Assembly (NCBI GenBank): GCA_024641625.1
Contig: JAHECQ010000099.1
Location: 1-11,162 of the forward strand
Reading direction: 5' to 3'
DNA: 11,162 nucleotides
Source of the DNA: Acidimicrobiales bacterium
Lineage (GTDB): Bacteria > Actinomycetota > Acidimicrobiia > Acidimicrobiales > SZUA-35
The position numbers and the translations under genes were made by a program. The notes below the pieces were generated by a model. The model ran no database searches and was not told the DNA's origin. It saw nothing but the letters and a program-made list of their open reading frames with translations. Positions 1-7,548 of the stretch are shown piece by piece (the first letter of the stretch is position 1; the number at the start of each line of letters is the position of its first letter).

Positions 1-713
1 ACGGCTATGTCGTCGTCAAGGGCTTGTTCGATGAGACCGAGTTGCTCGAGCTCGAGGCATCGCTCGTTCGACTTCAAGACGATGTGCGCACCGGCGCGCT
101 CGACCGGGCGAGATACGGCGGTGACTACCTGACGTCAGCGTCGGATGCGCCACCCGAGTTCGTCAACTATGTCAAGGACGTCACCCGGCTGTCGGAGCCT
201 GCACACGCAGCGTTCCATCATCCGGTCCTGCTCGCGTTGATCGAACGCTGCCTCGGCGTCGAGCCATGGGAGATGCGGCCTGAATACGGGGCGCGCTTCG
301 GTGTGGTCTACCAGGACGCTCGGCCCGGACAGGAGTCGGCATACACGAGGATTGGCTGGCACTCGGACCATCAGGCCTACCCGAACTCGGACTTCCACCC
401 GTCGATCGCGCTGACCTTCCACCTCGACGCAACGTCGCCGGCCAACGGGTTTCTCCGGGTGGTTCCCGGAAGCCACCGGTGGGGGACCGAAGGTCTGCCG
501 TTGAGGTTCGAGAAGGTGGCCGGGGAAATCGCTGTCTACTGCGACGCCGGCGACGTGCTGCTTCATCATTGTGACCTGTGGCACTCGGCCGCTCGGGCCA
601 CCGAGGATCCCCCCGGGGGAGTTCGCCGGCATCTGCGCGGTTCATGGTTCGGTGGGCGGATCCCCTCCGAGGGGGAGGAGCTGGAGGCATTCAACAAGAA
701 CGCGGCTCGCTGA
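1..713 (+). CDS. Phytanoyl-CoA dioxygenase (PhyH) family protein, 5' end missing
   Basis: Non-haem Fe(II)/2-oxoglutarate-dependent oxygenase of the PhyH family, whose members hydroxylate small acids, acyl-CoAs or natural products. The reading frame is already open at base 3 (GYVVVKGLF..., a typical PhyH N-terminus), so the real start is upstream and the TTG at 24 is not needed. The iron facial triad is visible: His at 360-362 and Asp at 366-368 in GWHSDH, and the distal His at 582-584 in DLWHSA. An Arg in VRRHLRGSW is the likely 2-oxoglutarate carboxylate anchor. The core strand FLRVVPGSHRWG is also typical. About 237 residues are present, slightly below the usual 250-300, consistent with a short N-terminal loss at the window edge. 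The substrate cannot be told. The gene converges on the small gene ending at 747, with a 33-bp gap and no convincing hairpin between them. Confidence 0.85.
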   Translation, partial: GYVVVKGLFDETELLELEASLVRLQDDVRTGALDRARYGGDYLTSASDAPPEFVNYVKDVTRLSEPAHAAFHHPVLLALIERCLGVEPWEMRPEYGARFGVVYQDARPGQESAYTRIGWHSDHQAYPNSDFHPSIALTFHLDATSPANGFLRVVPGSHRWGTEGLPLRFEKVAGEIAVYCDAGDVLLHHCDLWHSAARATEDPPGGVRRHLRGSWFGGRIPSEGEELEAFNKNAAR

Positions 714-746
714 CGGGCGGGCATTTGCCGTGATGTTGCTCGCAGA

Positions 747-1067
747 TCAGAAGCGGTCGTTCGTGCGCTTCTTGGGCGGGGCCTTGAAGGGCGCCTCGAG
801 CAGGGCCTCGAACTGTGCGTCGTCGGGCTGTCGGGGTTCGTTGAGTTTCTGCAGGTAGCTCTTCAGGGCCGCCCGGGCCGGTGGCACCTGGACGCCCTTG
901 ACCCCGGCCGAGCGTGCCAGTGCATCCTTTGCCTTGGCCACTCGCTCCTTGCGTTGGGCCTTCTCGTCGTCGGAATACACGCGAGTCACCTTGTTCTTGC
1001 GGGCTTCCTCGGCCGCGATTCGACGGGCTTCGGACTCCTGAAGTGGCGTGAGCCTGTTGCTGGGCAT
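747..1067 (-). CDS. Small charged hypothetical protein (106 aa)
   Basis: Unrecognised protein of 106 residues beginning MPSNRLTPLQ. It is cytosolic by appearance, with no signal peptide or membrane segment. Residues 10-50 are rich in Lys, Arg, Glu and Ala and look helical or coiled-coil. Residues 60-92 are milder (ALKSYLQKLNEP, FEALLEAPF), and the tail is basic (PPKKRTNDRF). The ATG at 1067 is chosen because AGGAGA lies 10 nt upstream on the minus strand (1078-1083), with a TAGACT box further up. The same frame stays open far upstream, but there it is only antisense to the acyl-CoA ligase. The gene sits between a converging dioxygenase and a diverging acyl-CoA ligase, so neither neighbour explains it. 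The charged, low-complexity make-up could suit a nucleic-acid-associated or regulatory protein, but that is a guess. Confidence 0.7.
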   Translation of the reverse strand: MPSNRLTPLQESEARRIAAEEARKNKVTRVYSDDEKAQRKERVAKAKDALARSAGVKGVQVPPARAALKSYLQKLNEPRQPDDAQFEALLEAPFKAPPKKRTNDRF

Positions 1068-1077
1068 GGTGAAGTGG

Positions 1078-1083
1078 TCTCCT
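1078..1083 (-). promoter_or_regulatory. Ribosome binding site for the 106-aa protein
   Basis: On the minus strand AGGAGA is followed by a 10-nt spacer and then ATG at 1067. This near-consensus site fixes the start of the small gene. Confidence 0.6.
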
Positions 1084-1102
1084 GATGGACGAGCGGTGGG
1101 AG

Positions 1103-1108
1103 AGTCTA
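1103..1108 (-). promoter_or_regulatory. Possible -10 box of the 106-aa gene
   Basis: TAGACT on the minus strand fits the TAnnnT pattern of high-GC Gram-positive -10 boxes. It would give a leader of about 29 nt containing the AGGAGA site. No good -35 is seen at 17-18 nt. Confidence 0.35.
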
Positions 1109-1110
1109 TC

Positions 1111-1120
1111 GGCGCGCGCC
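1111..1120. promoter_or_regulatory. 10-bp palindrome in the divergent promoter region
   Basis: GGCGCGCGCC is a perfect palindrome lying between the possible -10 boxes of the two divergent genes (1103-1108 minus, 1152-1157 plus). The position would suit an operator for both genes. Short GC palindromes are common in such DNA, so this is tentative. Confidence 0.2.
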
Positions 1121-1151
1121 ACGGACTCGGTGGTGGTCGAATGCCCCCGGG

Positions 1152-1157
1152 TAGAGT
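1152..1157 (+). promoter_or_regulatory. Possible -10 box for a leaderless acyl-CoA ligase mRNA
   Basis: TAGAGT is followed by six bases (cgggcc) and then the ATG at 1164. Transcription would therefore begin at or next to the start codon. No Shine-Dalgarno sequence precedes this ATG, which agrees with a leaderless transcript, a common class in actinobacteria. A -35 match is not apparent. Confidence 0.45.
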
Positions 1158-1163
1158 CGGGCC

Positions 1164-2705
1164 ATGACTGTTCGAAGCTTCGACTGGATCGGCCACCATG
1201 CACGAACCCGGCCGTCGGCGACGGCCATGGTCGACCTCGGGACCGACCGAACGTTCACGTGGGCGGAAATGGACGACCGCACCACACGTCTGGCCAACGC
1301 GCTCACGACCGAGTTCGGCATCGGCCACCGCGACCGCGTGGCCGTCCTGGCCCACAACAACACCAATTTCTTCGAGGTGCAGTTCGCCTGTTGGAAGTTG
1401 GGAGCGGTGTTCGTGCCACTCAACTGGCGTCTGGCCCTTCCCGAGCTCGAGTTCATCGTCGGGGACTGCACTCCCAAGGTGATGCTCTTCGATGATGACT
1501 TCGTCGAAACGGCCGGGCAACTCTCGGAGCTCTGCAACGTCGAGCACCGCATCGGTTGGGGCCACATCGAGAGATCCGATGGTCGGTTCGCCTCCTATGA
1601 GGACGTTCTGTCTGCGGCAGAACCCGCAGTCGAGATCCATCCGTCCACCCACGACGAGCTCCTGACGATCATGTACACCTCCGGCACGACCGGTCGTCCC
1701 AAAGGGGCCGAGATCACCCAGGGGATGACCTTCTGGAACGCGGTGAACTGTGTCGAGTTCTACAATTGCGGGCCGCGGATGAAGAACCTCGCCTTCCTGC
1801 CGCTGTTCCACACCGGCGGGCTCAACGTGTTCGCCAACCCCGCGTTCCACTTCGGTGGCATCAACGTGGTGATGCGGGCCTTCGACCCGGCTGAATGCCT
1901 TCGATTGCTCAGCGACCCCGAGCTGGCGATCACCCACTTCATCGGCGTGCCGGCCAACTACCTCTTCATGAGCCAGGTGCCGGCCTTTGCCACCGCCTCG
2001 TTCCCCACCATCGAGGCGGCGACAGTAGGCGGGTCGCCCACGCCGGTTCCCTTGATCGAGACCTGGGCGGCCAAGGGGTTGCCGCTGCAGCAGGCCTATG
2101 GCATGACCGAGACCAGTCCGCTGGTGCTGGCGCTGAAGCCCGAGGACTGTGCGACGAAGATCGGCTCTGCCGGGCTACCGGCGATGCACACCGAGGTCCG
2201 GATCGTCGATGATGCCGGCAACGACGTGGCCGACAACGAGATGGGCGAACTGTGGGTCCGTGGACCCAACATCACCCCGGGGTACTGGAACCGGCCCGAC
2301 GCCACGGCCGAGTCCTTCCACGATGGCTTTCTCGCCACCGGTGACGCGGCCCGGCGCGACGAGGACGGCTTCTATTTCATCGTCGACCGTTGGAAGGACA
2401 TGTACATCTCGGGGGGTGAGAACGTCTACCCGGCCGAGATCGAGAGCGTCATCTACCAACTGCCCCAGGTGGCCGAAGTCGCCGTCATCGGGGTTCCCGA
2501 CGAGAAATGGGTCGAGGTCGGACGAGCCCTGGTGGTGACCAAGGACGCCCAAGCGCTCGATGAGGCCACGGTGATCAACCACTGTCGAGCGAATCTGGCC
2601 CGTTACAAGGTGCCGCAGTCCGTCGTGTTCATCGACGAGATCCCCCACAACGCAACGGGCAAGGTCCTCAAGCGCGAGCTGCGCGACACCCACGGTGCCG
2701 CCTGA
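1164..2705 (+). CDS. Acyl-CoA synthetase / fatty-acid-CoA ligase (AMP-binding)
   Basis: ANL-superfamily ligase of 513 residues, the usual length. It would activate a carboxylic acid to its acyl-CoA through an acyl-adenylate in the cytosol. The ordered signatures are complete: P-loop YTSGTTGRPKG (171-181), QAYGMTETSP (310-319), GELWVRGPNITPGYWNRP (361-378), TGD (392-394), VDRWKDMYISGGENVYP (407-423), and catalytic Lys500 in NATGKVLKREL. Nothing is missing, so it should be active. The ATG at 1164 starts right where family homology begins (MTVRSFDWIGHHA), and the site looks leaderless. A PH-like hypothetical gene follows 23 nt downstream, probably on the same transcript. The sequence does not tell the chain length or ring type of the acid. 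FadD-like, cyclohexanecarboxylate-CoA ligase-like and 3-ring steroid-acid ligase-like enzymes all fit. Confidence 0.93.
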   Translation: MTVRSFDWIGHHARTRPSATAMVDLGTDRTFTWAEMDDRTTRLANALTTEFGIGHRDRVAVLAHNNTNFFEVQFACWKLGAVFVPLNWRLALPELEFIVGDCTPKVMLFDDDFVETAGQLSELCNVEHRIGWGHIERSDGRFASYEDVLSAAEPAVEIHPSTHDELLTIMYTSGTTGRPKGAEITQGMTFWNAVNCVEFYNCGPRMKNLAFLPLFHTGGLNVFANPAFHFGGINVVMRAFDPAECLRLLSDPELAITHFIGVPANYLFMSQVPAFATASFPTIEAATVGGSPTPVPLIETWAAKGLPLQQAYGMTETSPLVLALKPEDCATKIGSAGLPAMHTEVRIVDDAGNDVADNEMGELWVRGPNITPGYWNRPDATAESFHDGFLATGDAARRDEDGFYFIVDRWKDMYISGGENVYPAEIESVIYQLPQVAEVAVIGVPDEKWVEVGRALVVTKDAQALDEATVINHCRANLARYKVPQSVVFIDEIPHNATGKVLKRELRDTHGAA

Positions 2706-2714
2706 ACGGCGAAA

Positions 2715-2720
2715 GAGGGA
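2715..2720 (+). promoter_or_regulatory. Ribosome binding site for the 134-aa protein
   Basis: GAGGGA lies 8 nt before the GTG at 2729 and supports that start codon. Confidence 0.55.
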
Positions 2721-2728
2721 CCGGGCCA

Positions 2729-3133
2729 GTGCTCAACGAGACCGTCAAGTTCGACATTCGGTATGACCGGTGGTGTGGCTGGCTACTCGGTCTTTTCGGA
2801 AGCGGCCGACGATTCAGTCGGGTACTCGTCACCGAAACCGGACTCGAGGTGCGACTCGGGCCGGCGTTTCGGAGCGTCGTGCCGCGGTCATCGATCAAGA
2901 GCGCACAGCGTTGGCAAGGACCGGTCTTCGGTTGGGGTGCCCATGGCTGGCGGGGCCGGTGGCTGGTCAATGGCTCCTCGAAGGGCATCGTCGTGCTGCA
3001 GGTCGAACCACCGGCGAGGGGCCGTGTCATCGGATTCCCGGTCAAGGTTGGCGAACTTGCCGTGAGCATGGAGGATCCCGAAGGCCTGTGCGGAGCACTC
3101 GGGATTCCCCTCCACGCTGCCGCTCCTCGCTAG
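2729..3133 (+). CDS. PH-like small hypothetical protein (134 aa)
   Basis: No firm family assignment. The 134 residues read as an all-beta fold of alternating strands (FSRVLVTETGLEVRLG, RSVVPRSSIKSAQRW, GIVVLQVEP, RGRVIGFPVKVGELAVSM). They end in a helix-like EDPEGLCGAL, the pattern of bacterial PH-like domains. A conserved-looking block, GWGAHGWRGRWLVNGS, sits near residues 70-85. There is no signal peptide; WCGWLLGLFG near residue 16 is too short for a membrane span. The GTG start is supported by GAGGGA 8 nt upstream. The gene follows the acyl-CoA ligase by 23 nt and is probably co-transcribed, though no functional link is obvious. Proteins of this style are often encoded as single genes in actinobacteria; the role is unknown. 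Confidence 0.75.
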   Translation: MLNETVKFDIRYDRWCGWLLGLFGSGRRFSRVLVTETGLEVRLGPAFRSVVPRSSIKSAQRWQGPVFGWGAHGWRGRWLVNGSSKGIVVLQVEPPARGRVIGFPVKVGELAVSMEDPEGLCGALGIPLHAAAPR

Positions 3134-3158
3134 GGCCGGCGGAGAGGTGGGCCGGCCC
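3133..3158. terminator. GC-rich hairpin between converging genes
   Basis: GGGCCGGC (3133-3140) pairs perfectly with GCCGGCCC (3151-3158) around a 10-nt loop. The hairpin starts on the last base of the upstream stop codon and lies 33 bp before the end of the converging metalloprotease gene. It has no T-tract, so it would be a non-canonical, possibly bidirectional terminator or a barrier to RNA decay. Confidence 0.4.
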
Positions 3159-3190
3159 GGGTCTGAGATCGGGGCGAATGCCCCCGACGT

Positions 3191-6049
3191 TCAGTACTGC
3201 TCGCTCTTGTTGCTGTTGATGTCCTCGAGCACCGAGGTTGCGTTGCTGTAGGTTGTCGAGTTGCCACCCTTGGGCGGGAGAGCCAGTGCGGCGCGGGCGT
3301 AGAGCACGCTGTCTCGGATGTTCCCGAGCGCCAGGGCACCAGCGCGCTTGCCGCCGACCGCGGTAGCGGCGTTGATGCGTCTGGTGGCCAGGTTGAAATA
3401 GGTGGCGAGGAGCTGGGACACGAGCGTCGATGGCTGGCCGGACAGTGCGAAGATCGAACGCACCTCTGCCACGGACAGGGCGCCATTGGGTGCGCTCCCG
3501 TCGGCACCATCGAACCTCGAATCCGTGGCTGCGATGCGGGCAAGCACCTCTGGGGTCCATTCGGCCGAATGATTCTGCCAGTAGCCCTGGCTCAACGGGT
3601 TCTCCGTGATCACCGCGGTGGCAATGGTCGTGACGGCGGATGCCCGCAGGGTTGGGTACTGGTTTTCGTTCAGGTCCCGGAAGTCTTCGGACACGTTGTT
3701 GGTCAGCCCCGTTCCGCCGAGTGCCAACAGTGTCGGTCGTGCAGAGAATGTGATCATGGACGGCCCCGACCGCCCGGCAACGGTGCCGATCTGCCAGGTG
3801 AGTGAGGTTGTGCCGTCGGCGTTCGCCAGCACGCTCGTTGGTCGTGGCCCGGCCCCGTTGTCGAGGGCGACGCTGTAGAAGACGTCGGCAGGCACGGTGT
3901 CGACGATGATCACGTTGGTCGCATCGCCGCTGCCACTGTTGGAATACGTCAATGTGTACGAGGCTGCCTCACCGGCAGCGACTGCGTTCGATGACGACTT
4001 GGCGAGTGTGAGCACCGGCGTGTGCACTGTGGTCGATGACGAACTCGAGTTGTTCGCCGGATGCTGGTCGGGGGTGCCGAGATGATCGCTCCCATGCACC
4101 GTGGCCATTCCGGTCAGCACGGTCAGGTCAGCGGTGGGGAACGGGACCGTGCCGCTGAACGTGCGGGAGGTCACGGCGCCCGGTGCGAGGTCGGTCAGTC
4201 CGATCGTCACCGCCGCGTTCGGTGCAGCTTCGGTGAGTCTCACGACGAAGGCCGTGCCAGGTCCGCTGTTGGTGACGGTCGTGGTGTAGGTGAGAGTGTC
4301 GCCGGGCGTTGCGTCCGATCGGTCGACAACGGTTGCCGTCCTCAGGTCGGGTCCGAGCGTCGCCGCGTAGTTCGCCTTGAGGATCTGCGACTGGAGAAGG
4401 TTGATGTCCCCGGGGTGCCCGGTGGTCGTGGCGCCCGATCCAATCGCCGAGTACGCCATGTTGTACTTGATCTTGGACCAGTCCTCGTTGCCGATCAGTG
4501 TCTCGCCGGGCGACGGAGTCAGTCCGGGGGTTGGCGAAACGCCGTCGTTGCCGCAGCCGGTGATGGCCGTGAAGTTGTTGAGGTCCACTGTCTCGGGAAC
4601 CGCCGGATTGCGGGAGTCGATCGTTCCGTTTCCGTTCCAGTCCAACGCGACGTTGCCTGCGCCGGATCGGATTCTCGTGCCATCGGGAGTCCATTGAGTG
4701 AGGTCGGTGCCGTCGCCGATGCCCTTGGACTCGTCGAGGTCTGCCTCGTCGAGGTTGGGCAGCGCCGAGTTCGAATAGGCGAATCGTGACGTCCCCGGTC
4801 CGGTTGGTATCCCGGTCACCTGGAACAGGTAGTTCATGACGCTGAGATAGTTGGGCTTGCAGTTGATCCCGTCCTGGCCGCCATGACCCAGACCGAGGCA
4901 GTGGCCGAGCTCGTGCATCAGCGAACCGGCCTGGTCGGTGTCGGTGCCGACGCCACCGGGCGGCCACTCACCGAGTGAGATCAGGAAATCCTTGTTGTCA
5001 CGGCAGGACAGCCCTGACGCCGAACTGCCCGCCGCCTGGTCGTGGGCGAAGATCGCGTAGTGGAAGAAGGGTCGTTTCCACTTGTTCAGGTCGGCGAATC
5101 GAACCAGTCCATAGTCCACGCCGTTCATGTCGATGACGGGCTGCTCGAAGATCGGGGTCTTGACGTCCAGGATGAGGTCGATGCCGCTCGCTTTTCGGGG
5201 AAATCCGGCGTACGGGCAGGGCGTCGTGGCCGGCACCGGTGCCCGGTCGAAGCCGTCGACTGCGATCTTCATGGCTGCATCGGTGGGTCGGTGCGTGTGG
5301 CCGTCGGGAGCGCCGCTCATGTAGTCGATTTGCACGGCGACCGTCTTCCGGCACGGATCCGCACCCATCGCGGCCATGTCGGCAACCAGATTCCCGTTCT
5401 CGTCGCGTATTCCGTTCAGCTCGACCTGGTCGGGGATGCCGTCACCGTCGGTGTCCTTCTCGCCGTTCTCCAGGACATGGAAGAAGAACTCGGTCTGGGC
5501 GCCGTCGTTGTTGCCGTGCTCTGTGTCGCCGTCACCCATGACCGAACCGTTCTGGGCGGTCGGTGTCGGCGCCGGGACATTGGGTTCGGAAGTCGACCAC
5601 GTCCGGCTGACCAGGTCGAAGGTCAGATCGAAGCTGTATTTGTTGTCGATGGGACTGACATCGGTGATGTCGTCACCGCCATTGAGACCCGAGTCGTAGT
5701 CCCAGATCTCGATCGTGATGCCGGCGGTGAGCTGGTTCGAGGGAACAGCTCTGGTGAACACCCAGCCGGGGGATACATCGGCGGTGTCGTCGGGGGCGCG
5801 CGAGCTTGTCTCGAACCCTTGACCGTCGATGTCGACCCGGGCGTAGAAGTCGGCGTCGCTGTTGCTGTCGGGACTCTGAACTTGTCGGACACGATCGATG
5901 ACGATGGTGACGTCCGTGGTCGTGGGTGCCGCCGACGCCGCAGCCGGGTGGATCACCGCATGCGCACTCGCCGTCGATGCCATCAGCACCGAGGCCAGTA
6001 TCAACTTGACGGGCTTTCGCCCGACCCACGTCCAACCGAGATACGCCAT
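3191..6049 (-). CDS. Secreted zinc metalloprotease with DUF11 repeats and GYWQNH domain
   Basis: Exported multidomain protein of 952 residues. The N-terminus (VGRKPVKLILASVLMASTASA) is a Sec-type signal peptide, probably cut within residues 29-42. Residues 45-155 look like a C2-type beta domain (DADFYARVDIDG, WDYDSGLNGGDD). A Ca-binding loop, DTDGDGIPDQVE, follows at 199-210, then GADPCRKTVAVQIDYM. The catalytic centre HELGHCLGLGH (379-389) gives the metzincin ligands His379, His383 and His389, with Glu380 as base and the Met-turn SVMNY around Met405. Two DUF11-like repeats cover about 568-676 and 677-810, and a GYWQNH motif (822-827) opens the C-terminal 130 residues. No sortase signal or C-terminal membrane span is seen, so it is probably released or loosely wall-bound. 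AAAGGT lies 9 nt before the ATG. Its substrate is unknown and it has no obvious link to the metabolic neighbours. Confidence 0.88.
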   Translation of the reverse strand: MAYLGWTWVGRKPVKLILASVLMASTASAHAVIHPAAASAAPTTTDVTIVIDRVRQVQSPDSNSDADFYARVDIDGQGFETSSRAPDDTADVSPGWVFTRAVPSNQLTAGITIEIWDYDSGLNGGDDITDVSPIDNKYSFDLTFDLVSRTWSTSEPNVPAPTPTAQNGSVMGDGDTEHGNNDGAQTEFFFHVLENGEKDTDGDGIPDQVELNGIRDENGNLVADMAAMGADPCRKTVAVQIDYMSGAPDGHTHRPTDAAMKIAVDGFDRAPVPATTPCPYAGFPRKASGIDLILDVKTPIFEQPVIDMNGVDYGLVRFADLNKWKRPFFHYAIFAHDQAAGSSASGLSCRDNKDFLISLGEWPPGGVGTDTDQAGSLMHELGHCLGLGHGGQDGINCKPNYLSVMNYLFQVTGIPTGPGTSRFAYSNSALPNLDEADLDESKGIGDGTDLTQWTPDGTRIRSGAGNVALDWNGNGTIDSRNPAVPETVDLNNFTAITGCGNDGVSPTPGLTPSPGETLIGNEDWSKIKYNMAYSAIGSGATTTGHPGDINLLQSQILKANYAATLGPDLRTATVVDRSDATPGDTLTYTTTVTNSGPGTAFVVRLTEAAPNAAVTIGLTDLAPGAVTSRTFSGTVPFPTADLTVLTGMATVHGSDHLGTPDQHPANNSSSSSTTVHTPVLTLAKSSSNAVAAGEAASYTLTYSNSGSGDATNVIIVDTVPADVFYSVALDNGAGPRPTSVLANADGTTSLTWQIGTVAGRSGPSMITFSARPTLLALGGTGLTNNVSEDFRDLNENQYPTLRASAVTTIATAVITENPLSQGYWQNHSAEWTPEVLARIAATDSRFDGADGSAPNGALSVAEVRSIFALSGQPSTLVSQLLATYFNLATRRINAATAVGGKRAGALALGNIRDSVLYARAALALPPKGGNSTTYSNATSVLEDINSNKSEQY

Positions 6050-6097
6050 GGCTTCCCGACCTTTGCTGCGAACCGCGTGGTCCGTGAGCTGGTGATG

Positions 6098-6126
6098 AAG
6101 CTAAGCCCATACCGGCGGTTCGGCAA
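6098..6126 (-). promoter_or_regulatory. Promoter of the metalloprotease gene
   Basis: On the minus strand TTGCCG (6121-6126) is followed by a 17-nt spacer and TAGCTT (6098-6103). That is a TTGnnn/TAnnnT pair at ideal spacing, giving a leader of roughly 40 nt with AAAGGT (6059-6064) as ribosome site. It lies in the 102-bp gap after the CoA-transferase gene, so the protease can be expressed on its own. Confidence 0.5.
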
Positions 6127-6151
6127 GGAAATCCTCGGCGTCGGTGTCGGC

Positions 6152-7408
6152 TCAGAACGAGGCGTGGCCACGCCGGGACGGGCGGCCCCGGACGTCCTCG
6201 GCAGCCAGGACACCTTCGGCGACGAGCGCGTCGAACGTGTCCTCGGACATCCCGCCCAGGCCGACGAGCACCGCCCGGTTGTGCTCGCCCAGAAACGCCG
6301 CCTCGGCGGCACTGGGTTCCCCGTCCAGGGCCGAGAACTCGAGAGGGAACGATGGGACGTCGAAGTGGCCGATGACCGGGTCGGTCGCCTTGGTCACCAC
6401 ACCGGTTTCGCGCAACATCGGATGCTCGGCAACCTCGTCGACGGACAACACCGGTGCCGCGGGGACCCGGTGCTCCTGCAGTCGTGCGACCGCGTCATCC
6501 CGTGACGGTTGGGCCATGACCCAGGCGTCGAGAAATGCGTTCACCGCCACCTTGTCATCCTCTCGGGAGCGCCGGCCGGCCCATGGGTGACCGGGGTCCA
6601 TGAGGTCGAGTCGGTCGAGAGCAGCGCACAGATCGGCCCAATGGCGGTCGCTTGCGGCGCAGATCATCACGTACCCGTCGACCGCAGTGAAGATGCCATA
6701 GGGACAGGCCATCTGGTGGAACCGTCCCGAGCGGGTCTGTATCACCTCACCGTTGGACAGCGACCACGACTGGATCGATGTGTCGTGGGCCTGCATGTAC
6801 GAACCGAGCAGCGACACCCCCACACGCTGGCCCTCGCCGGTCCGTTCTCGCCAGAAGAGCGCGCCGAGGACCGCAGCGAGGCCGTTCACCCCGGTGAGCA
6901 CGTCACCGATCGCTGCACCGTTGAGTACCGGGGGCTCGTTCCGGTGGCCGTTCAGCGAGGTGATCCCGGCGTAAGCCTGCGCGACGGCGTCATAGCCCGC
7001 CAGATGGGCCATCGGGCCCGACTGTCCGAACCCGGAGATCGAGCAGAAGATCAACGCCGGGTTGCGTGCCCGCAACTCGTCGTATCCGAGGCCGAGTCGG
7101 TCGATCGTCCCTGGACGGAAGTTCTCCACGACGATGTCGACGTGTGGGATCAGATCGAGCACGGCCTGGCGGCCCCGAGGGTCCTTCACATCGATGCACA
7201 ATGAGTGCTTGCCCCGGTTCACGGTGAGGAAATACCCGCTGCGACCGTCCCGGACGGTGGCCGAGTGGCGGGTGATGTCGCCACCCGGAGGTGCTTCGAC
7301 CTTGATGACCTCGGCTCCCATCTCTGCCAGGTATCGGGTCAAGGTGGGGCCCGACAGCACCTGGGTGAAGTCGAGCACACGGAGCCCCTGGAGCAACGGG
7401 GTGTTCAC
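6152..7408 (-). CDS. CaiB/BaiF family CoA-transferase (class III)
   Basis: Class III CoA-transferase of 418 residues, within the usual 380-430. It would move CoA between carboxylic acids through an aspartyl-CoA intermediate, acting in the cytosol as an interlocked dimer. Family marks seen in order: PLLQGLRVLDFTQVLSGP (4-21), YLAEMGAEVIKVE (26-38), DIVVENFRPGTIDRLGLGY (91-109), FCSISGFGQSGP (121-132) and GAAIGD (164-169). The Asp at 169 fits the catalytic aspartate of formyl-CoA transferase. WRERTGEGQRV follows. The GTG at 7408 is chosen because homology starts there; it overlaps the TGA of a possible 47-residue ORF in GTGA. The gene diverges from the TcuA-like operon across a 311-bp spacer, which hints at joint control. 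The acid pair is unknown: succinyl-CoA with a branched or unsaturated dicarboxylate is one option, while racemases such as AMACR share the fold. Confidence 0.92.
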   Translation of the reverse strand: MNTPLLQGLRVLDFTQVLSGPTLTRYLAEMGAEVIKVEAPPGGDITRHSATVRDGRSGYFLTVNRGKHSLCIDVKDPRGRQAVLDLIPHVDIVVENFRPGTIDRLGLGYDELRARNPALIFCSISGFGQSGPMAHLAGYDAVAQAYAGITSLNGHRNEPPVLNGAAIGDVLTGVNGLAAVLGALFWRERTGEGQRVGVSLLGSYMQAHDTSIQSWSLSNGEVIQTRSGRFHQMACPYGIFTAVDGYVMICAASDRHWADLCAALDRLDLMDPGHPWAGRRSREDDKVAVNAFLDAWVMAQPSRDDAVARLQEHRVPAAPVLSVDEVAEHPMLRETGVVTKATDPVIGHFDVPSFPLEFSALDGEPSAAEAAFLGEHNRAVLVGLGGMSEDTFDALVAEGVLAAEDVRGRPSRRGHASF

Positions 7409-7548
7409 CGGGCGAGCGCTTGGCTCGGCCCAGGCAGGCTGTCGGGAGGCGCCGGTTCGCTGCGTCCGATCAAGGCGAGCGCCACCTGTTCCGATCGCGC
7501 CGTGGCATCCAATGGTTGCGTTGGCATCTGCACGGTCCTGATTGGCAT
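7405..7548 (-). CDS. Possible small ORF (47 aa) coupled to the CoA-transferase
   Basis: A 47-codon ORF starting MPIRTVQMPTQPLDATARSE and ending PSQALAR. Its TGA overlaps the CoA-transferase GTG in GTGA, the classic translational-coupling arrangement. AGGA lies 8 nt before the ATG at 7548, and a TAAGGT box lies about 26 nt before it. A 21-bp duplication repeats the same AGGA-N8-ATG unit in frame, so a second start at 7527 would give 40 residues. No homology is recognised and the product is Pro- and Ala-rich, so it may be a leader peptide rather than a stable protein. The alternative is that it is only an open frame in high-GC DNA; the supporting start signals raise it above background but do not prove it. 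Confidence 0.3.
   Translation of the reverse strand: MPIRTVQMPTQPLDATARSEQVALALIGRSEPAPPDSLPGPSQALAR

Noticed and set aside
714..746. Terminator between the dioxygenase and the 106-aa gene
   Set aside because: Only a 4-bp stem with a 2-base loop (GGCATTTGCC) can be drawn, which is too weak to call.
1068..1937. Open minus-strand frame extending the 106-aa gene upstream to 396 codons
   Set aside because: It lies antisense to the well-supported acyl-CoA ligase, has no family motifs, and a good ribosome site marks the true start at 1067.
5042..6505. 487-codon plus-strand open frame
   Set aside because: It is antisense to the metalloprotease and CoA-transferase genes, is rich in Val, Arg and Gly as expected of a shadow frame, and crosses two real genes.
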